A program made the translations under genes and the position numbers. Shown piece by piece: positions 1 to 7,971 of a stretch of DNA of 64,000 nt (its first letter is position 1; every line of letters starts with the position of its first letter). The stretch covers positions 1 through 64,000 of the forward strand of contig CANJLW010000022.1 in the NCBI GenBank assembly GCA_947475245.1, written 5' to 3'. This DNA is from Acetobacteraceae bacterium (GTDB taxonomy: Bacteria; Pseudomonadota; Alphaproteobacteria; Acetobacterales; Acetobacteraceae). The notes below the pieces were generated by a model that saw only the letters and a list, made by a program, of their open reading frames with translations, was not told where the DNA came from and ran no database searches.

Positions 1-88
1 CCTGCCGGAAGTCGGCAGCCACGCGACGCATCCCGGGCTGTGCCTGCGCTGCGCCGACGCCGTCGACTCCGGTCTGGTCTGCGCGTGA
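1..88 (+). CDS. ileS: Isoleucyl-tRNA synthetase, C-terminal end (partial)
   Basis: Reading from base 2, the frame gives 28 residues and a TGA at 86-88. They include LPEVGSHATHPGLCLRCADA, which looks like the end of the C-terminal zinc-binding domain of IleS (a CxxC knuckle just before the end of the protein). IleS charges tRNA-Ile in the cytoplasm. The rest of the gene lies to the left of the window. The stop overlaps the preferred lspA start as GTGA (85-88). The ileS-lspA order is widespread in proteobacteria and supports the call. Only the tail is visible, so nothing can be said about the catalytic domains. Confidence 0.8.
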   Translation, partial: LPEVGSHATHPGLCLRCADAVDSGLVCA

Positions 89-588
89 ACCGCAACCGCC
101 TGACCCTGTTCGGAGTGCTGGCCGCGCTGATCGTTCTCGGCGCGGATCAGGCCAGCAAATGGTGGGTTCTGGACTACCTCCATCTGTCCACGCAGCGGCC
201 AAAGGAGATAAATCAGTATTTCAACCTCACCTTGGTGTGGAACCCCGGCGTCACCTTCGGCCTGCTCAACGGCCTGGGCCAGTGGAGCCATTTCATCCTC
301 GCCGCCATCGCCATGGCCGTCGTCGCCGCTCTCTGCGTCTGGCTGCGGCGCTCGGAATCCGCCCTCGTCGCGCTGTCGATCGGCGCGATCGCCGGCGGGG
401 CTGTCGGCAATGTGATCGATCGGCTGCGCTTCGGCGCGGTCGTCGATTTCCTGCACGCCCATGTCGATACGATCTGGGGCGATCTGTCCTGGTACGTCTT
501 TAATGTCGCCGACGCCGCCATCGTCTGCGGCGTCGTCATCCTCGCCATCGACAGCCAATGGCCGCGCGCGCCGAAATCGCCGCCGTAA
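85..588 (+). CDS. lspA: Lipoprotein signal peptidase (signal peptidase II)
   Basis: An inner-membrane aspartyl protease that removes signal peptides from diacylglyceryl-modified prolipoproteins. The 167-residue product has four hydrophobic segments. The family motifs are visible: NPGVTFG (variant of NxGxAFG), GNVIDR and FNVADA, the last two carrying the catalytic aspartate pair. An in-frame GTG at 40 would add 15 arginine-rich residues, but that stretch is really the ileS tail read in another frame. The GTG at 85, overlapping the ileS stop as GTGA, is therefore preferred and implies translational coupling. Length and motif order are normal for the family. The start codon is the only real uncertainty. 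Confidence 0.95.
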   Translation: MNRNRLTLFGVLAALIVLGADQASKWWVLDYLHLSTQRPKEINQYFNLTLVWNPGVTFGLLNGLGQWSHFILAAIAMAVVAALCVWLRRSESALVALSIGAIAGGAVGNVIDRLRFGAVVDFLHAHVDTIWGDLSWYVFNVADAAIVCGVVILAIDSQWPRAPKSPP

Positions 589-693
589 CGTCGTATTGAC
601 GCCGGATCGACGCCCCTGGTCACGCGGCACGCCGCGACACCATGCACCGTCGCCATCCCGTCGTTCCCCCGAACGCACGAGGGAGGTCAGGCC

Positions 694-2376
694 ATGGCTG
701 CACACCGGCGTCGCAACTGGTCGTTCCCTTTCGAAATCCTGCCCTCGCTGTTCCTGATTGCGATCTCGATCGGGTTTCTCGTCATCGACGGTCCCTCGAT
801 GCCGGCGGCGATCGTCGCGATCCTGACCGCCATCGCGCTGCTGACCTGCATCACCCGTCAGCGCCGCCTCCGCCGCAACGCAATTCAGGTTCGCCTCGAT
901 GCCCAACCCTTGCTGCTGCTGATCGAAAGCCTCCCCGATCACGCGCTGTTCTCAACCGATGGTACGGGCACGATCACCGCCTGGAACCAGGGCGCGCAAC
1001 GCCTGTTCGGCCATACCCACGACGATGTATTCGACCGCCCCCTGCACAAGCTGCTGACCGGCGGCGTCGCCAACGTCGACTGGATGCGCCAGGCGCTCGC
1101 CATGTCCCTCGCCTTCGGCCGTTACGAGGATCGCCGCTCGCTCAAGCGCGCCGACGGCAGCACGTTCGAGGCGGTCATCACCCTGTCCGTCATCGTCCGC
1201 CCCGACGGCGTCGATATCGGTCACGCCGTCCTCGCGCAGGACATCACCGAACGCCTGCGCCTCGACGAGCACATCCGCAGGATGGAACGGATGGACGCCA
1301 TCGGCCACGTCACCGCCGGAGTGGCCCATGATTTCAACAATTTGCTGCAATCCCAGATTATCGGTCTGCAATTGTTGCAGGACGAACTCGATCCCGACGG
1401 CACCGCCCGCGAACTCGCCGGCATCGCCCTGCACGCCGCCGAACAGGCCGCCCGCCTGACCGATCAACTGCTGATGTTCTCGCGCCAGAAAGTGCTGACA
1501 CCGGTTCCCATCGTCTCCGACGCCGTCGTCACCGATGTCCTCGCCCTCGCGCGTCTTACCAACAGCATGACCCGTTCGGCACCGACAGACCCGGCGACGC
1601 CCGTCGCGCTGGCCGATCGCTCGCTGTTGGAAACCGCGCTGCTGAACCTGATCATCAACGCCACCGACGCGTCCAACGGTCTTACACCGATCATTGTCGG
1701 CGCCTGCAAGCCGCCGCCGGACTGGACACCGCCGGTCGGACTCGCCGCGGGCACCGACCATGCCGTGTTCTGGGTCAGCGATTCCGGCTCCGGCATGACG
1801 CCGGAGGTGATCGCCCGCGCGTCGGAACCCTTTTTCACCACCAAGGGCGCGCTCGGCTCCGGCCTGGGCCTGTCGATGGTGCAGGGCTTCGCGCGCCAGT
1901 CCGGCGGCGATATCGCCATTCGCAGCACGATCGGCGTCGGCACGCGCGTGGAAATCTGGCTGCCGACCGCCGAGAGTCTCGCGGCCGAACCGGCCCGCGC
2001 CGCGACGCGCCCGCTGCGTCCCGCCAACATCGTGCTGGTCGACGATCAGCCCGACGTGCTCATGGTTCTCGGCGCGGTCCTCGAAGCCAACGGCTTCGTC
2101 GTGACACGCCACGAGTCCGGGGAAGCGGCCCTCGCCGATCTCGAACGACGCGGCGGCATCGACCTGCTGATCTCCGACGTCGCCATGCCCGGCCTGGACG
2201 GTATTGCGTTGGCGCGCCGCGTGCGACGGGCCGGCAGCGAACCGCCCATTCTGCTGATTACCGGCTACCCCGACGCGGCGGCGCTGGCCGATCCGCCGGA
2301 AGGCGTCACCGTGCTGGCCAAGCCGTTCCGGAAAGAGGATCTGTTGCGCCGGATCGCGGAAATCCTGCCGCCCTGA
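694..2376 (+). CDS. Hybrid PAS sensor histidine kinase with C-terminal receiver
   Basis: A membrane-attached two-component sensor of 560 aa. Two hydrophobic segments (about 12-31 and 35-53) are followed by a PAS domain (about 75-185). The phosphoacceptor H-box is GVAHDFNNLL with His212. The HATPase domain has an N-box around Asn322 and glycine boxes DSGSGM (363-368) and GSGLGLSMV (388-396). A receiver domain begins near 445 with the acidic pair D450/D451, the probable phosphorylated D495 in ISDVAMPG, and a lysine in LAKPF. The HDFNNLL form is typical of PAS kinases that pass phosphate to their own or a partner receiver. A GGGAGG ribosome site precedes the ATG. No response-regulator gene is adjacent, so partner and signal are unknown. 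Confidence 0.9.
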   Translation: MAAHRRRNWSFPFEILPSLFLIAISIGFLVIDGPSMPAAIVAILTAIALLTCITRQRRLRRNAIQVRLDAQPLLLLIESLPDHALFSTDGTGTITAWNQGAQRLFGHTHDDVFDRPLHKLLTGGVANVDWMRQALAMSLAFGRYEDRRSLKRADGSTFEAVITLSVIVRPDGVDIGHAVLAQDITERLRLDEHIRRMERMDAIGHVTAGVAHDFNNLLQSQIIGLQLLQDELDPDGTARELAGIALHAAEQAARLTDQLLMFSRQKVLTPVPIVSDAVVTDVLALARLTNSMTRSAPTDPATPVALADRSLLETALLNLIINATDASNGLTPIIVGACKPPPDWTPPVGLAAGTDHAVFWVSDSGSGMTPEVIARASEPFFTTKGALGSGLGLSMVQGFARQSGGDIAIRSTIGVGTRVEIWLPTAESLAAEPARAATRPLRPANIVLVDDQPDVLMVLGAVLEANGFVVTRHESGEAALADLERRGGIDLLISDVAMPGLDGIALARRVRRAGSEPPILLITGYPDAAALADPPEGVTVLAKPFRKEDLLRRIAEILPP

Positions 2377-2847
2377 TCAACTGTCGGCGCGCGGCACCCA
2401 GGGGATCGCGGCGACGTCGATGCCTTCCTCGGCCAGGGCTTCCGCCTCGTCCTTGGTGGTTTCCCCGTAAATGCCCCGCGGGTCGATGTCGCCGCGATGC
2501 ATCTTCCGCGCTTCCTCGGCGAATTGCGGTCCGACATAGTCACAGGATTTCTCGACTTCCGCGCGCATGCGCTGCAACAGCGCGAAGACCTGGGCCGGCA
2601 CCGGTCCGGTCATGTTCACCGGCGGCGCGGGCGGTGCCGCCGGAACCTCGGCCACCGGCTCCTCCACCCGACGTCGCGTTTCACGGGTCGCGACGGCGGG
2701 CGCCATCAACGCGCGTCGCACCTTGGTGTCGCCGCACACCGGGCATTCCACCAGGCCGCGCTTGGCCTGCTTGTCGAAGCCGGCGCTGTCCTTGAACCAA
2801 CCGTCGAATTCGTGGTCCTGGCCGCACTGCAACTGGTAATGAATCAT
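2377..2847 (-). CDS. DUF1178 family protein
   Basis: A 156-residue protein beginning MIHYQLQC, with a short-spaced cysteine motif ECPVCGDTKVRRALMAP near residues 35-50, an alanine/proline-rich linker (about 65-85) and an acidic C-terminal half ending in IPWVPR. This matches the DUF1178 pattern: an N-terminal zinc-ribbon-like region and a conserved GIYGE segment. No biochemical function is known to me for the family. The ATG at 2847 was chosen over an upstream start at 2964, which would run into the grxC coding region. It is the last gene of the minus-strand block, and its stop abuts the kinase stop with no gap. A redox or metal role is conceivable beside glutaredoxin but is not shown. Confidence 0.8.
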   Translation of the reverse strand: MIHYQLQCGQDHEFDGWFKDSAGFDKQAKRGLVECPVCGDTKVRRALMAPAVATRETRRRVEEPVAEVPAAPPAPPVNMTGPVPAQVFALLQRMRAEVEKSCDYVGPQFAEEARKMHRGDIDPRGIYGETTKDEAEALAEEGIDVAAIPWVPRADS

Positions 2848-2881
2848 CGCCCCATCCTTGATCGCGACACCAGGCGCCGGA

Positions 2882-3142
2882 TCAACCGGCCTGCAACAGC
2901 GGATCGAGCTTGCCCGCCCGATCCAGCGCGACCAGATCGTCGCAGCCGCCGATATGCCGCCCATCGATGAAAATCTGCGGCACCGTCATGCTGCCGCCGG
3001 AGCGACGCACCGCCTCCTCCCGCTCACTCGATCCGCCGGGGGCGTTGATCTCGCGGAACGTCACGCCCTTTTTGCCAAGGATGTAGACCGCGCGCTCGCA
3101 GTACGGGCACCAGGGTTGGGTGTAAATCTCGATCTTGGGCAT
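2882..3142 (-). CDS. grxC: Glutaredoxin 3
   Basis: A cytoplasmic glutathione-dependent thiol-disulfide oxidoreductase of 86 aa, the usual length for GrxC. The dithiol active site WCPYC lies at residues 11-15. The cis-proline loop TVPQIFI and the glutathione-binding GGCDD motif follow in the expected places. It sits 34 bp upstream of DUF1178 and downstream of cca on the same strand, an order seen in many alphaproteobacteria. The start is an ATG with a GGTGAG-like ribosome site. Confidence is high because every family motif is intact. Confidence 0.95.
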   Translation of the reverse strand: MPKIEIYTQPWCPYCERAVYILGKKGVTFREINAPGGSSEREEAVRRSGGSMTVPQIFIDGRHIGGCDDLVALDRAGKLDPLLQAG

Positions 3143-3180
3143 GTGTGCTCACCTCTCCGGCGAAATTTCGGATCATCCGC

Positions 3181-4410
3181 TCAATCGCGCAAGGGCATCC
3201 GTGACACTTCCGCGTCCGAAACCGATGCCAATCGTCTTGCGTCGGCCTCGCAATCGGCGCGCGACGCCACGCAGCCCCCCGCCACCCACCGCCGCCGCAC
3301 CGCCGCGAGCAGCCGCCCGACCGCCGGCCCGGCCGGCACACCCATCGCCACGATCGTCTTTCCGTCCAGCGGCAAGACCGGACGCGCCATCGCCGCGATC
3401 CGCGCGCGCAAGCCGTCCGCCGCCTTTGTATAAGGCCCGCGCCGCCACGACGCCCCCAGCACGATCGCCGGCTCCGCGTTCGCCAGCGCCCGCCGCAGTT
3501 CGGCATCGTCGTCGGCAAGCGCGGGCGGACTCGTCGCGGACAGCGCGATCAGCCGCTCCCGATCCGCCGACGACAGCTTCAGGCGCAGCGCCGCGGCCTC
3601 CGCCGAACCGTCGAGTAACAGCGCGGCCAGGCGCAGAACGGGATCGTTCGGCCCTCCACCGGCGACAAGGGCACTCAGCGCCCCGGGATCGGCACCCTCC
3701 GGCAGGACGCGCGCCAGAACGCCCAGCGCCGCCATCGACCTCACCGCCTCGACCGGGTCGGGCGCGCTCAGCAGACGGGCGAGTTCGTACCAGACGCGCT
3801 CGATCGACAGGCGGGAAAGACCGGCGGCGCCGTCGCGCAAAGCGGCCCGCGTCGCTTCGTCAGGCTCCGTTCGGCCATACCGGGCGTGAAAGCGGAAGAA
3901 CCGCAGCACGCGCAGATAATCTTCCGCGATGCGTTCGGCGGCGTCGCCGACGAAGCGGACCCGCCCCGCGGCCAGATCGGCCAGCCCGCAGAAATAATCG
4001 AACACCGCCCCGTCGCGCGCCATCGACAACGCGTTCATGGTGAAGTCGCGCCGTTCCGCGTCGGCCCGCCAATCCTCGGTAAACGCCACCACCGCGTGCC
4101 GCCCGTCGGTCTCGACGTCGCGGCGCAACGTCGTGACCTCGAACCGCCGCCCACCCGTCACGGCGGTGATGGTGCCGTGCGCGATCCCGGTCGCCACCGT
4201 CCTGATCCCCACGCCCCGCAACGCCGCGTCGACGCGGTCGGGCGGCCAGGGCGTGGCCAGATCGATATCGGCGACGGCCCGACGCGCCAACACGTCGCGC
4301 ACCGCCCCGCCGACGATCCGCGAGCCCGGCAACGCATCCATCACCCGGGCAAGGTCGGGGTCGGCCTGAAACGGAGGAGGATCGATCCGCGTCGCCGGCG
4401 GATCGTTCAT
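3181..4410 (-). CDS. cca: CCA tRNA nucleotidyltransferase (poly(A) polymerase family)
   Basis: Adds or repairs the 3' CCA end of tRNAs in the cytoplasm. The 409-residue protein has the class II nucleotidyltransferase signature RIVGGAVRDVL followed by the metal-binding DIDLAT. RRDFTMNALS and a basic RNA-binding region (DYLRVLRFFRFHARYG) come next. The C-terminal half is alanine-rich and diverged. The ATG at 4410 overlaps the stop of the upstream DUF6111 gene as ATGA (4407-4410), which fixes the start and implies coupling. An upstream in-frame ATG (4506) is rejected because it would lie inside the preceding gene. Whether the enzyme adds C, A or both cannot be told from sequence alone. Confidence 0.92.
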   Translation of the reverse strand: MNDPPATRIDPPPFQADPDLARVMDALPGSRIVGGAVRDVLARRAVADIDLATPWPPDRVDAALRGVGIRTVATGIAHGTITAVTGGRRFEVTTLRRDVETDGRHAVVAFTEDWRADAERRDFTMNALSMARDGAVFDYFCGLADLAAGRVRFVGDAAERIAEDYLRVLRFFRFHARYGRTEPDEATRAALRDGAAGLSRLSIERVWYELARLLSAPDPVEAVRSMAALGVLARVLPEGADPGALSALVAGGGPNDPVLRLAALLLDGSAEAAALRLKLSSADRERLIALSATSPPALADDDAELRRALANAEPAIVLGASWRRGPYTKAADGLRARIAAMARPVLPLDGKTIVAMGVPAGPAVGRLLAAVRRRWVAGGCVASRADCEADARRLASVSDAEVSRMPLRD

Positions 4411-4652
4411 CGCGGCGCGGCGTCCGGCGGCAGCACCCGCCCATCCCGCAGGCGAGACGGCACATAGGCCGCGTCGGCCGGTTCCGCCGCTTCCCAGCGC
4501 AGCCACAGCAGGCTTCCGGCCAGCACCAACACCAACAGCACGGCGGCGCCAACCATCGACCTAGTCAGTTCGCGCGACGGGGCCAGCAACCGCCAGGCAA
4601 GGAAAAAGCCGATCGGCGCGGCGATCATCAGGATTTCGACCAGCCTCAGCAT
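4407..4652 (-). CDS. DUF6111-like small membrane protein
   Basis: An 81-residue protein starting MLRLVEILM with two hydrophobic helices (about 3-22 and 29-48) and a polar C-terminal tail ending PPDAAPR. It fits the small inner-membrane family annotated DUF6111, commonly found between a NUDIX CoA-pyrophosphatase gene and cca in Rhodospirillales. The family name is recalled from that context, not searched. The start at 4652 overlaps the NUDIX gene by 7 bp and the stop overlaps the cca ATG. This tight packing indicates one transcript. No function is known. Confidence 0.75.
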   Translation of the reverse strand: MLRLVEILMIAAPIGFFLAWRLLAPSRELTRSMVGAAVLLVLVLAGSLLWLRWEAAEPADAAYVPSRLRDGRVLPPDAAPR

Positions 4653-5251
4653 GGCAGCCCCGCCGAACGCAGCTTGCGCGCCAGATGAACCAGAATCGCC
4701 GCCGTCGCCCCCCAGATGAAGTGCTCGGGATGCGGCCAGACCCAGTATTCCCGCCATTCCCCCCGCACATGCTGGCGTTGTCGACGCGGCGCGTCGGGAT
4801 CTAACAAGACATGCAGAGGCAGTTCGAACACCGCCTCCACCTCGTGCGGCGAGGGCCGATAGAGCAAATCCGGCGGCAGCAGTCCCAGCACCGGCGTGAT
4901 CCGATAGCCGGTGCCGGTGACGTAATCCTCCATCCGCCCGACCACCTCGACCGAGGCCGGATCGAGCGCGATTTCCTCCTGCGCCTCACGCAGCGCGGCG
5001 GCTTCGGGGTGGGCGTCGTCCGGATCGATCCGCCCGCCGGGAAAGCTGACCTGCCCCGCGTGCTTCTTCAGATGCGCGGTGCGCTTGGTCAGCAGAATTT
5101 TCGGCGACTCCGCCATGATCAGCGGCACCAGCACGGCGGCGGGCACCGGCGGCTTCTCCAGTTCGCTCAGCACGTCCTCGCCATAGGCAACGCCGCCGAG
5201 GGGCAGCGCCAGCATTTGGTCGAGACGAAGGCGCAGTTGGGCGGCGTTCAC
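4646..5251 (-). CDS. CoA pyrophosphatase (NUDIX hydrolase)
   Basis: A 201-residue NUDIX hydrolase. The extended CoA-pyrophosphatase signature LLTKRTAHLKKHAGQVSFPG leads into the Nudix box GGRIDPDDAHPEAAALREAQ followed by EEI, with the REAQEEI metal-binding glutamates. Family members hydrolyse CoA to 3',5'-ADP and 4'-phosphopantetheine, or act on related nucleotide diphosphates. The GTG start (5249-5251) overlaps the DUF1285 stop as GTGA, so a longer upstream frame is not used. It forms one operon with DUF1285, DUF6111 and cca. Substrate preference is inferred from the signature only. Confidence 0.9.
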   Translation of the reverse strand: MNAAQLRLRLDQMLALPLGGVAYGEDVLSELEKPPVPAAVLVPLIMAESPKILLTKRTAHLKKHAGQVSFPGGRIDPDDAHPEAAALREAQEEIALDPASVEVVGRMEDYVTGTGYRITPVLGLLPPDLLYRPSPHEVEAVFELPLHVLLDPDAPRRQRQHVRGEWREYWVWPHPEHFIWGATAAILVHLARKLRSAGLPC

Positions 5252-5868
5252 GCGTCCGCCCCGTCGTCGATATCCGCCTGGTCGTCGGACGCATCGTCCT
5301 CGGGCGCATCGCCCAACGGAAAGAAGCGACCCAGGCTCCATACGCCCAGCATGCGTGCGTCGCCGACTTGCTCGACCACGCTCAAGGCAACGAGTTCGTA
5401 ATACGTCGCGCGGTTGATCCGCGCCTCCACGCCCAGCGCGCCCGCACCGGGGCGGACCTGGATATAGGGCGTCGGCTCCGCCGTATCGGGATTGAACGTC
5501 ACCCGGATCGGATGGTCGGGCCCGGCGGTCACGACCTGGTCCACGTTGGTGCGAAAGGACAGGGTCTGTTCGGTGCCGTCGCCGCTCCAGTTCAGTTCCA
5601 CCGCGACGAACGGCGCGTCTTCCACCACGATGCGCCCGCGTTCCGCCGGGGTTTGCAGCCAGAACAGCCCCTGCTCGTCGCGCCGCAGCACGCTGGCGAA
5701 CAGGCAGACCAGCTCTTTCCGCTCGATCGTGCTGCCGCGATACAGCCACTTGCCGTCACGCCGGATCACGAACGGCATATCGCCGCATTCGACCGGCACG
5801 CGCGGCGGGCGGGCGCCGCACGGATGCAAAACCGGCGCGAGTTCCCCCGCCAACGGTCCCAAACTCAC
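5248..5868 (-). CDS. DUF1285 family protein
   Basis: A 206-residue cytoplasmic protein with the family hallmark IRRDGKWLYRGSTIERKELV near residue 35, followed by CLFASVLRR and TPAERGRIVVEDAPFVAVEL. The C-terminus is acidic (DDASDDQADIDDGADA). No catalytic function is known. A TTG at 5910 is an alternative start. The GTG at 5868 is chosen because a GAGG sits five bases upstream and the length then fits the family better. It is the first gene of the DUF1285-NUDIX-DUF6111-cca operon and is divergent from moxR. Confidence 0.85.
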   Translation of the reverse strand: MSLGPLAGELAPVLHPCGARPPRVPVECGDMPFVIRRDGKWLYRGSTIERKELVCLFASVLRRDEQGLFWLQTPAERGRIVVEDAPFVAVELNWSGDGTEQTLSFRTNVDQVVTAGPDHPIRVTFNPDTAEPTPYIQVRPGAGALGVEARINRATYYELVALSVVEQVGDARMLGVWSLGRFFPLGDAPEDDASDDQADIDDGADA

Positions 5869-6032
5869 GGCGACCTCAAGGCCGCACGCTCCTGTTTCTC
5901 CAGTCGCCAACGGATCAGCCTCTTGAATTGACTCGCGCTCTTAACGTCCAATACGCGATATAGGTACCCTGCCCCGGTCCCGCAAAGTAGCCATCGTCGA
6001 ACAGGGACCTTATTCGCGGAGGTTTTCGCCAT

Positions 6033-7049
6033 ATGTCGGCTGGTATGGCTGCCGCGCCACAGGGCGCGACGACCGCTTCGGCGATACTGGCCGAAGTGGA
6101 GGCACTGGGCCAACAGGTCACGGCGATGCGCGCCGCGATCGGGCGCATGATCTTCGGCCAGCAGGATGTGATCGATCAGACGTTGATCACCCTGCTCTCC
6201 GGCGGCCACGTGCTGCTCGTCGGCGTCCCCGGTCTCGGCAAAAGCCGTCTGGTGGAAACGCTGGGCGTCGTCATGGGCCTCGCCACCCGCCGCGTGCAGT
6301 TCACCCCCGATCTGATGCCCGCCGATATCGTGGGCAGCGAGGTGCTGGACGAAACCGACGGCAAGCGCGCCTTTCGCTTCGTGCAGGGCCCGGTCTTCTG
6401 CCAATTGCTGATGGCCGACGAAATCAACCGCGCCAGCCCGCGGACTCAATCCGCGCTGTTGCAGGCCATGCAGGAACAGCGCGTCGCCATCGGCGGCGTC
6501 GAATACAGCCTGCCGCGCCCCTTCCATGTCCTGGCGACACAGAACCCAATCGAGCAGGAAGGCACCTACCCGCTGCCGGAAGCCCAGCTCGACCGCTTCC
6601 TGCTGGAAATCGTCGTCACCTACCCCGATCTCGCCGCCGAACGCGCCATGCTGCTGGCCACCACCGGTTCGGCGGAGGCAACGGCCCAGGCCGCCATGAC
6701 CCCGGAAACCCTGTTGGCCGCGCAGGCGCTGATCCGACGCGTGCCGGTCGGCGACAAGGTGGTGGACGCGATCCTGGCCATGGTGCGCGGCGGTCGTCCG
6801 GAAACGACCACCGACGACATCGTGCGCCGCCACGTCGCCTGGGGACCCGGCCCGCGCGCCGCCCAGGCGCTCATGCTCGCATCCCGCGCCCGCGCCTTGC
6901 TGCAAGGCCGCCTCGCCCCCAGCATCGACGACGTCGCCGCCCTCGCGCGCCCCGTTCTGCGCCATCGCATGGCGCTGAACTTCTCCGCCCGCGCCGACGG
7001 CATCGTTCTGTCGGATATCATCGACGGCCTGGTGGAGCGCCTTGGCTGA
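6033..7049 (+). CDS. MoxR-family AAA+ ATPase
   Basis: A 338-residue chaperone-like AAA+ ATPase. Walker A is GVPGLGKS (about 64-71), Walker B is LLMADE (about 125-130) with INRASPRTQSALLQAM after it, and the sensor region is FHVLATQNPIEQEGTYPLPE. MoxR proteins act with VWA-domain partners in cofactor insertion or protein maturation. Here it heads a tightly packed operon with DUF58, DUF4159 and a VWA-like protein, the classic MoxR-BatA-type arrangement linked to the cell envelope. GGAGG lies upstream of the ATG; a second ATG four codons in is also possible. The client protein is unknown. Confidence 0.93.
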   Translation: MSAGMAAAPQGATTASAILAEVEALGQQVTAMRAAIGRMIFGQQDVIDQTLITLLSGGHVLLVGVPGLGKSRLVETLGVVMGLATRRVQFTPDLMPADIVGSEVLDETDGKRAFRFVQGPVFCQLLMADEINRASPRTQSALLQAMQEQRVAIGGVEYSLPRPFHVLATQNPIEQEGTYPLPEAQLDRFLLEIVVTYPDLAAERAMLLATTGSAEATAQAAMTPETLLAAQALIRRVPVGDKVVDAILAMVRGGRPETTTDDIVRRHVAWGPGPRAAQALMLASRARALLQGRLAPSIDDVAALARPVLRHRMALNFSARADGIVLSDIIDGLVERLG

Positions 7050-7971
7050 GCCGGTCCGTCCCGGCCCGCTCGCTTCCCGCGCCGACACCGCCCGGGCGGA
7101 GGCGATCGGCGCGCGTCTGCCGCCCCTGCTGCTCGCGGCCGATCGCGTCGCCGCCACCGTCGCGCAGGGCGTACACGGTCGCCGCCGCGTCGGACAGGGC
7201 GACAGTTTCTGGCAATTCTGCCGCTTCGTTACCGGCGACTCGCTGCAACGCATCGACTGGCGCCAATCCGCCAAATCCGGGCGCACCCCGCCCGACGGCT
7301 GGTTCGTGCGCGAGACCGAATGGGAAGCGGCGCAAACCGTTTGCCTCTGGCGCGACGGCTCCGCTTCCATGCGTTGGCATTCCCGCGCGGTCGCCGAGGA
7401 TAAACGCGACCGCGCCAACCTGCTGCTGCTGGCCCTGGCGTCCCTGCTGCTGCGCGGCGGAGAGCGCGTTCGCCTGATCGCCGACGGCAACGCCCAGGCG
7501 ACCCGCGCGATCGAGGGGCGTTTCGGCCTGGAACGCCTCGCCGGCGATCTCGCGGCCGATCAGGGCGATACCTCCATGCCGCCGGATGTCTCGCTGCCGC
7601 GCCACGGCGCCGTGGTGCTGTTCGGCGATTTCCTGTCCCCGCTCGACGACATCCGCGCCTTGATCGGCCGTTTCGCCGCCGTCCCCGTCACCGGCTACAT
7701 GCTGCAAATTCTCGACCCCGCCGAAACGCTGCTGCCCTATCGCGGGCGTATCCGCTTTCGCGGCCTGGAACAGGACGGCGACACGCTGATCCCGCGCGTG
7801 GAAACGATCCGCGACGCCTATGCCGACCGACTCAAGGCCCAACAGGACGGGCTCGCCGCGATCTGCGCCGCGGCGGGCTTCGGTTTCGGCGTTCACCGCA
7901 CCGACCACCCCCCGGAAACCGCCCTCCTCTCCCTCTACACCGCGCTCGGCGCCACCGCGTCGCGTCGATGA
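7042..7971 (+). CDS. DUF58 domain-containing protein
   Basis: A 309-residue DUF58 protein. The diagnostic segments are GRRRVGQGDSFWQFCRF and RIDWRQSAKSG near residues 45-80, followed by an atypical VWA-like fold with LWRDGSASMRW near 115. DUF58 proteins are routine partners of MoxR ATPases. No catalytic activity is established. Translation appears to begin at TTG 7042, overlapping moxR by 8 bp, which suggests coupling. No signal peptide is visible, so it is likely cytoplasmic or peripheral to the membrane. Confidence 0.9.
   Translation: MAEPVRPGPLASRADTARAEAIGARLPPLLLAADRVAATVAQGVHGRRRVGQGDSFWQFCRFVTGDSLQRIDWRQSAKSGRTPPDGWFVRETEWEAAQTVCLWRDGSASMRWHSRAVAEDKRDRANLLLLALASLLLRGGERVRLIADGNAQATRAIEGRFGLERLAGDLAADQGDTSMPPDVSLPRHGAVVLFGDFLSPLDDIRALIGRFAAVPVTGYMLQILDPAETLLPYRGRIRFRGLEQDGDTLIPRVETIRDAYADRLKAQQDGLAAICAAAGFGFGVHRTDHPPETALLSLYTALGATASRR

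Noticed and set aside
5928-5962. TTGACT with loosely spaced ATACGC/GATATA as a moxR promoter
   Set aside because: No -10 hexamer at normal spacing is convincing, so it is not called.
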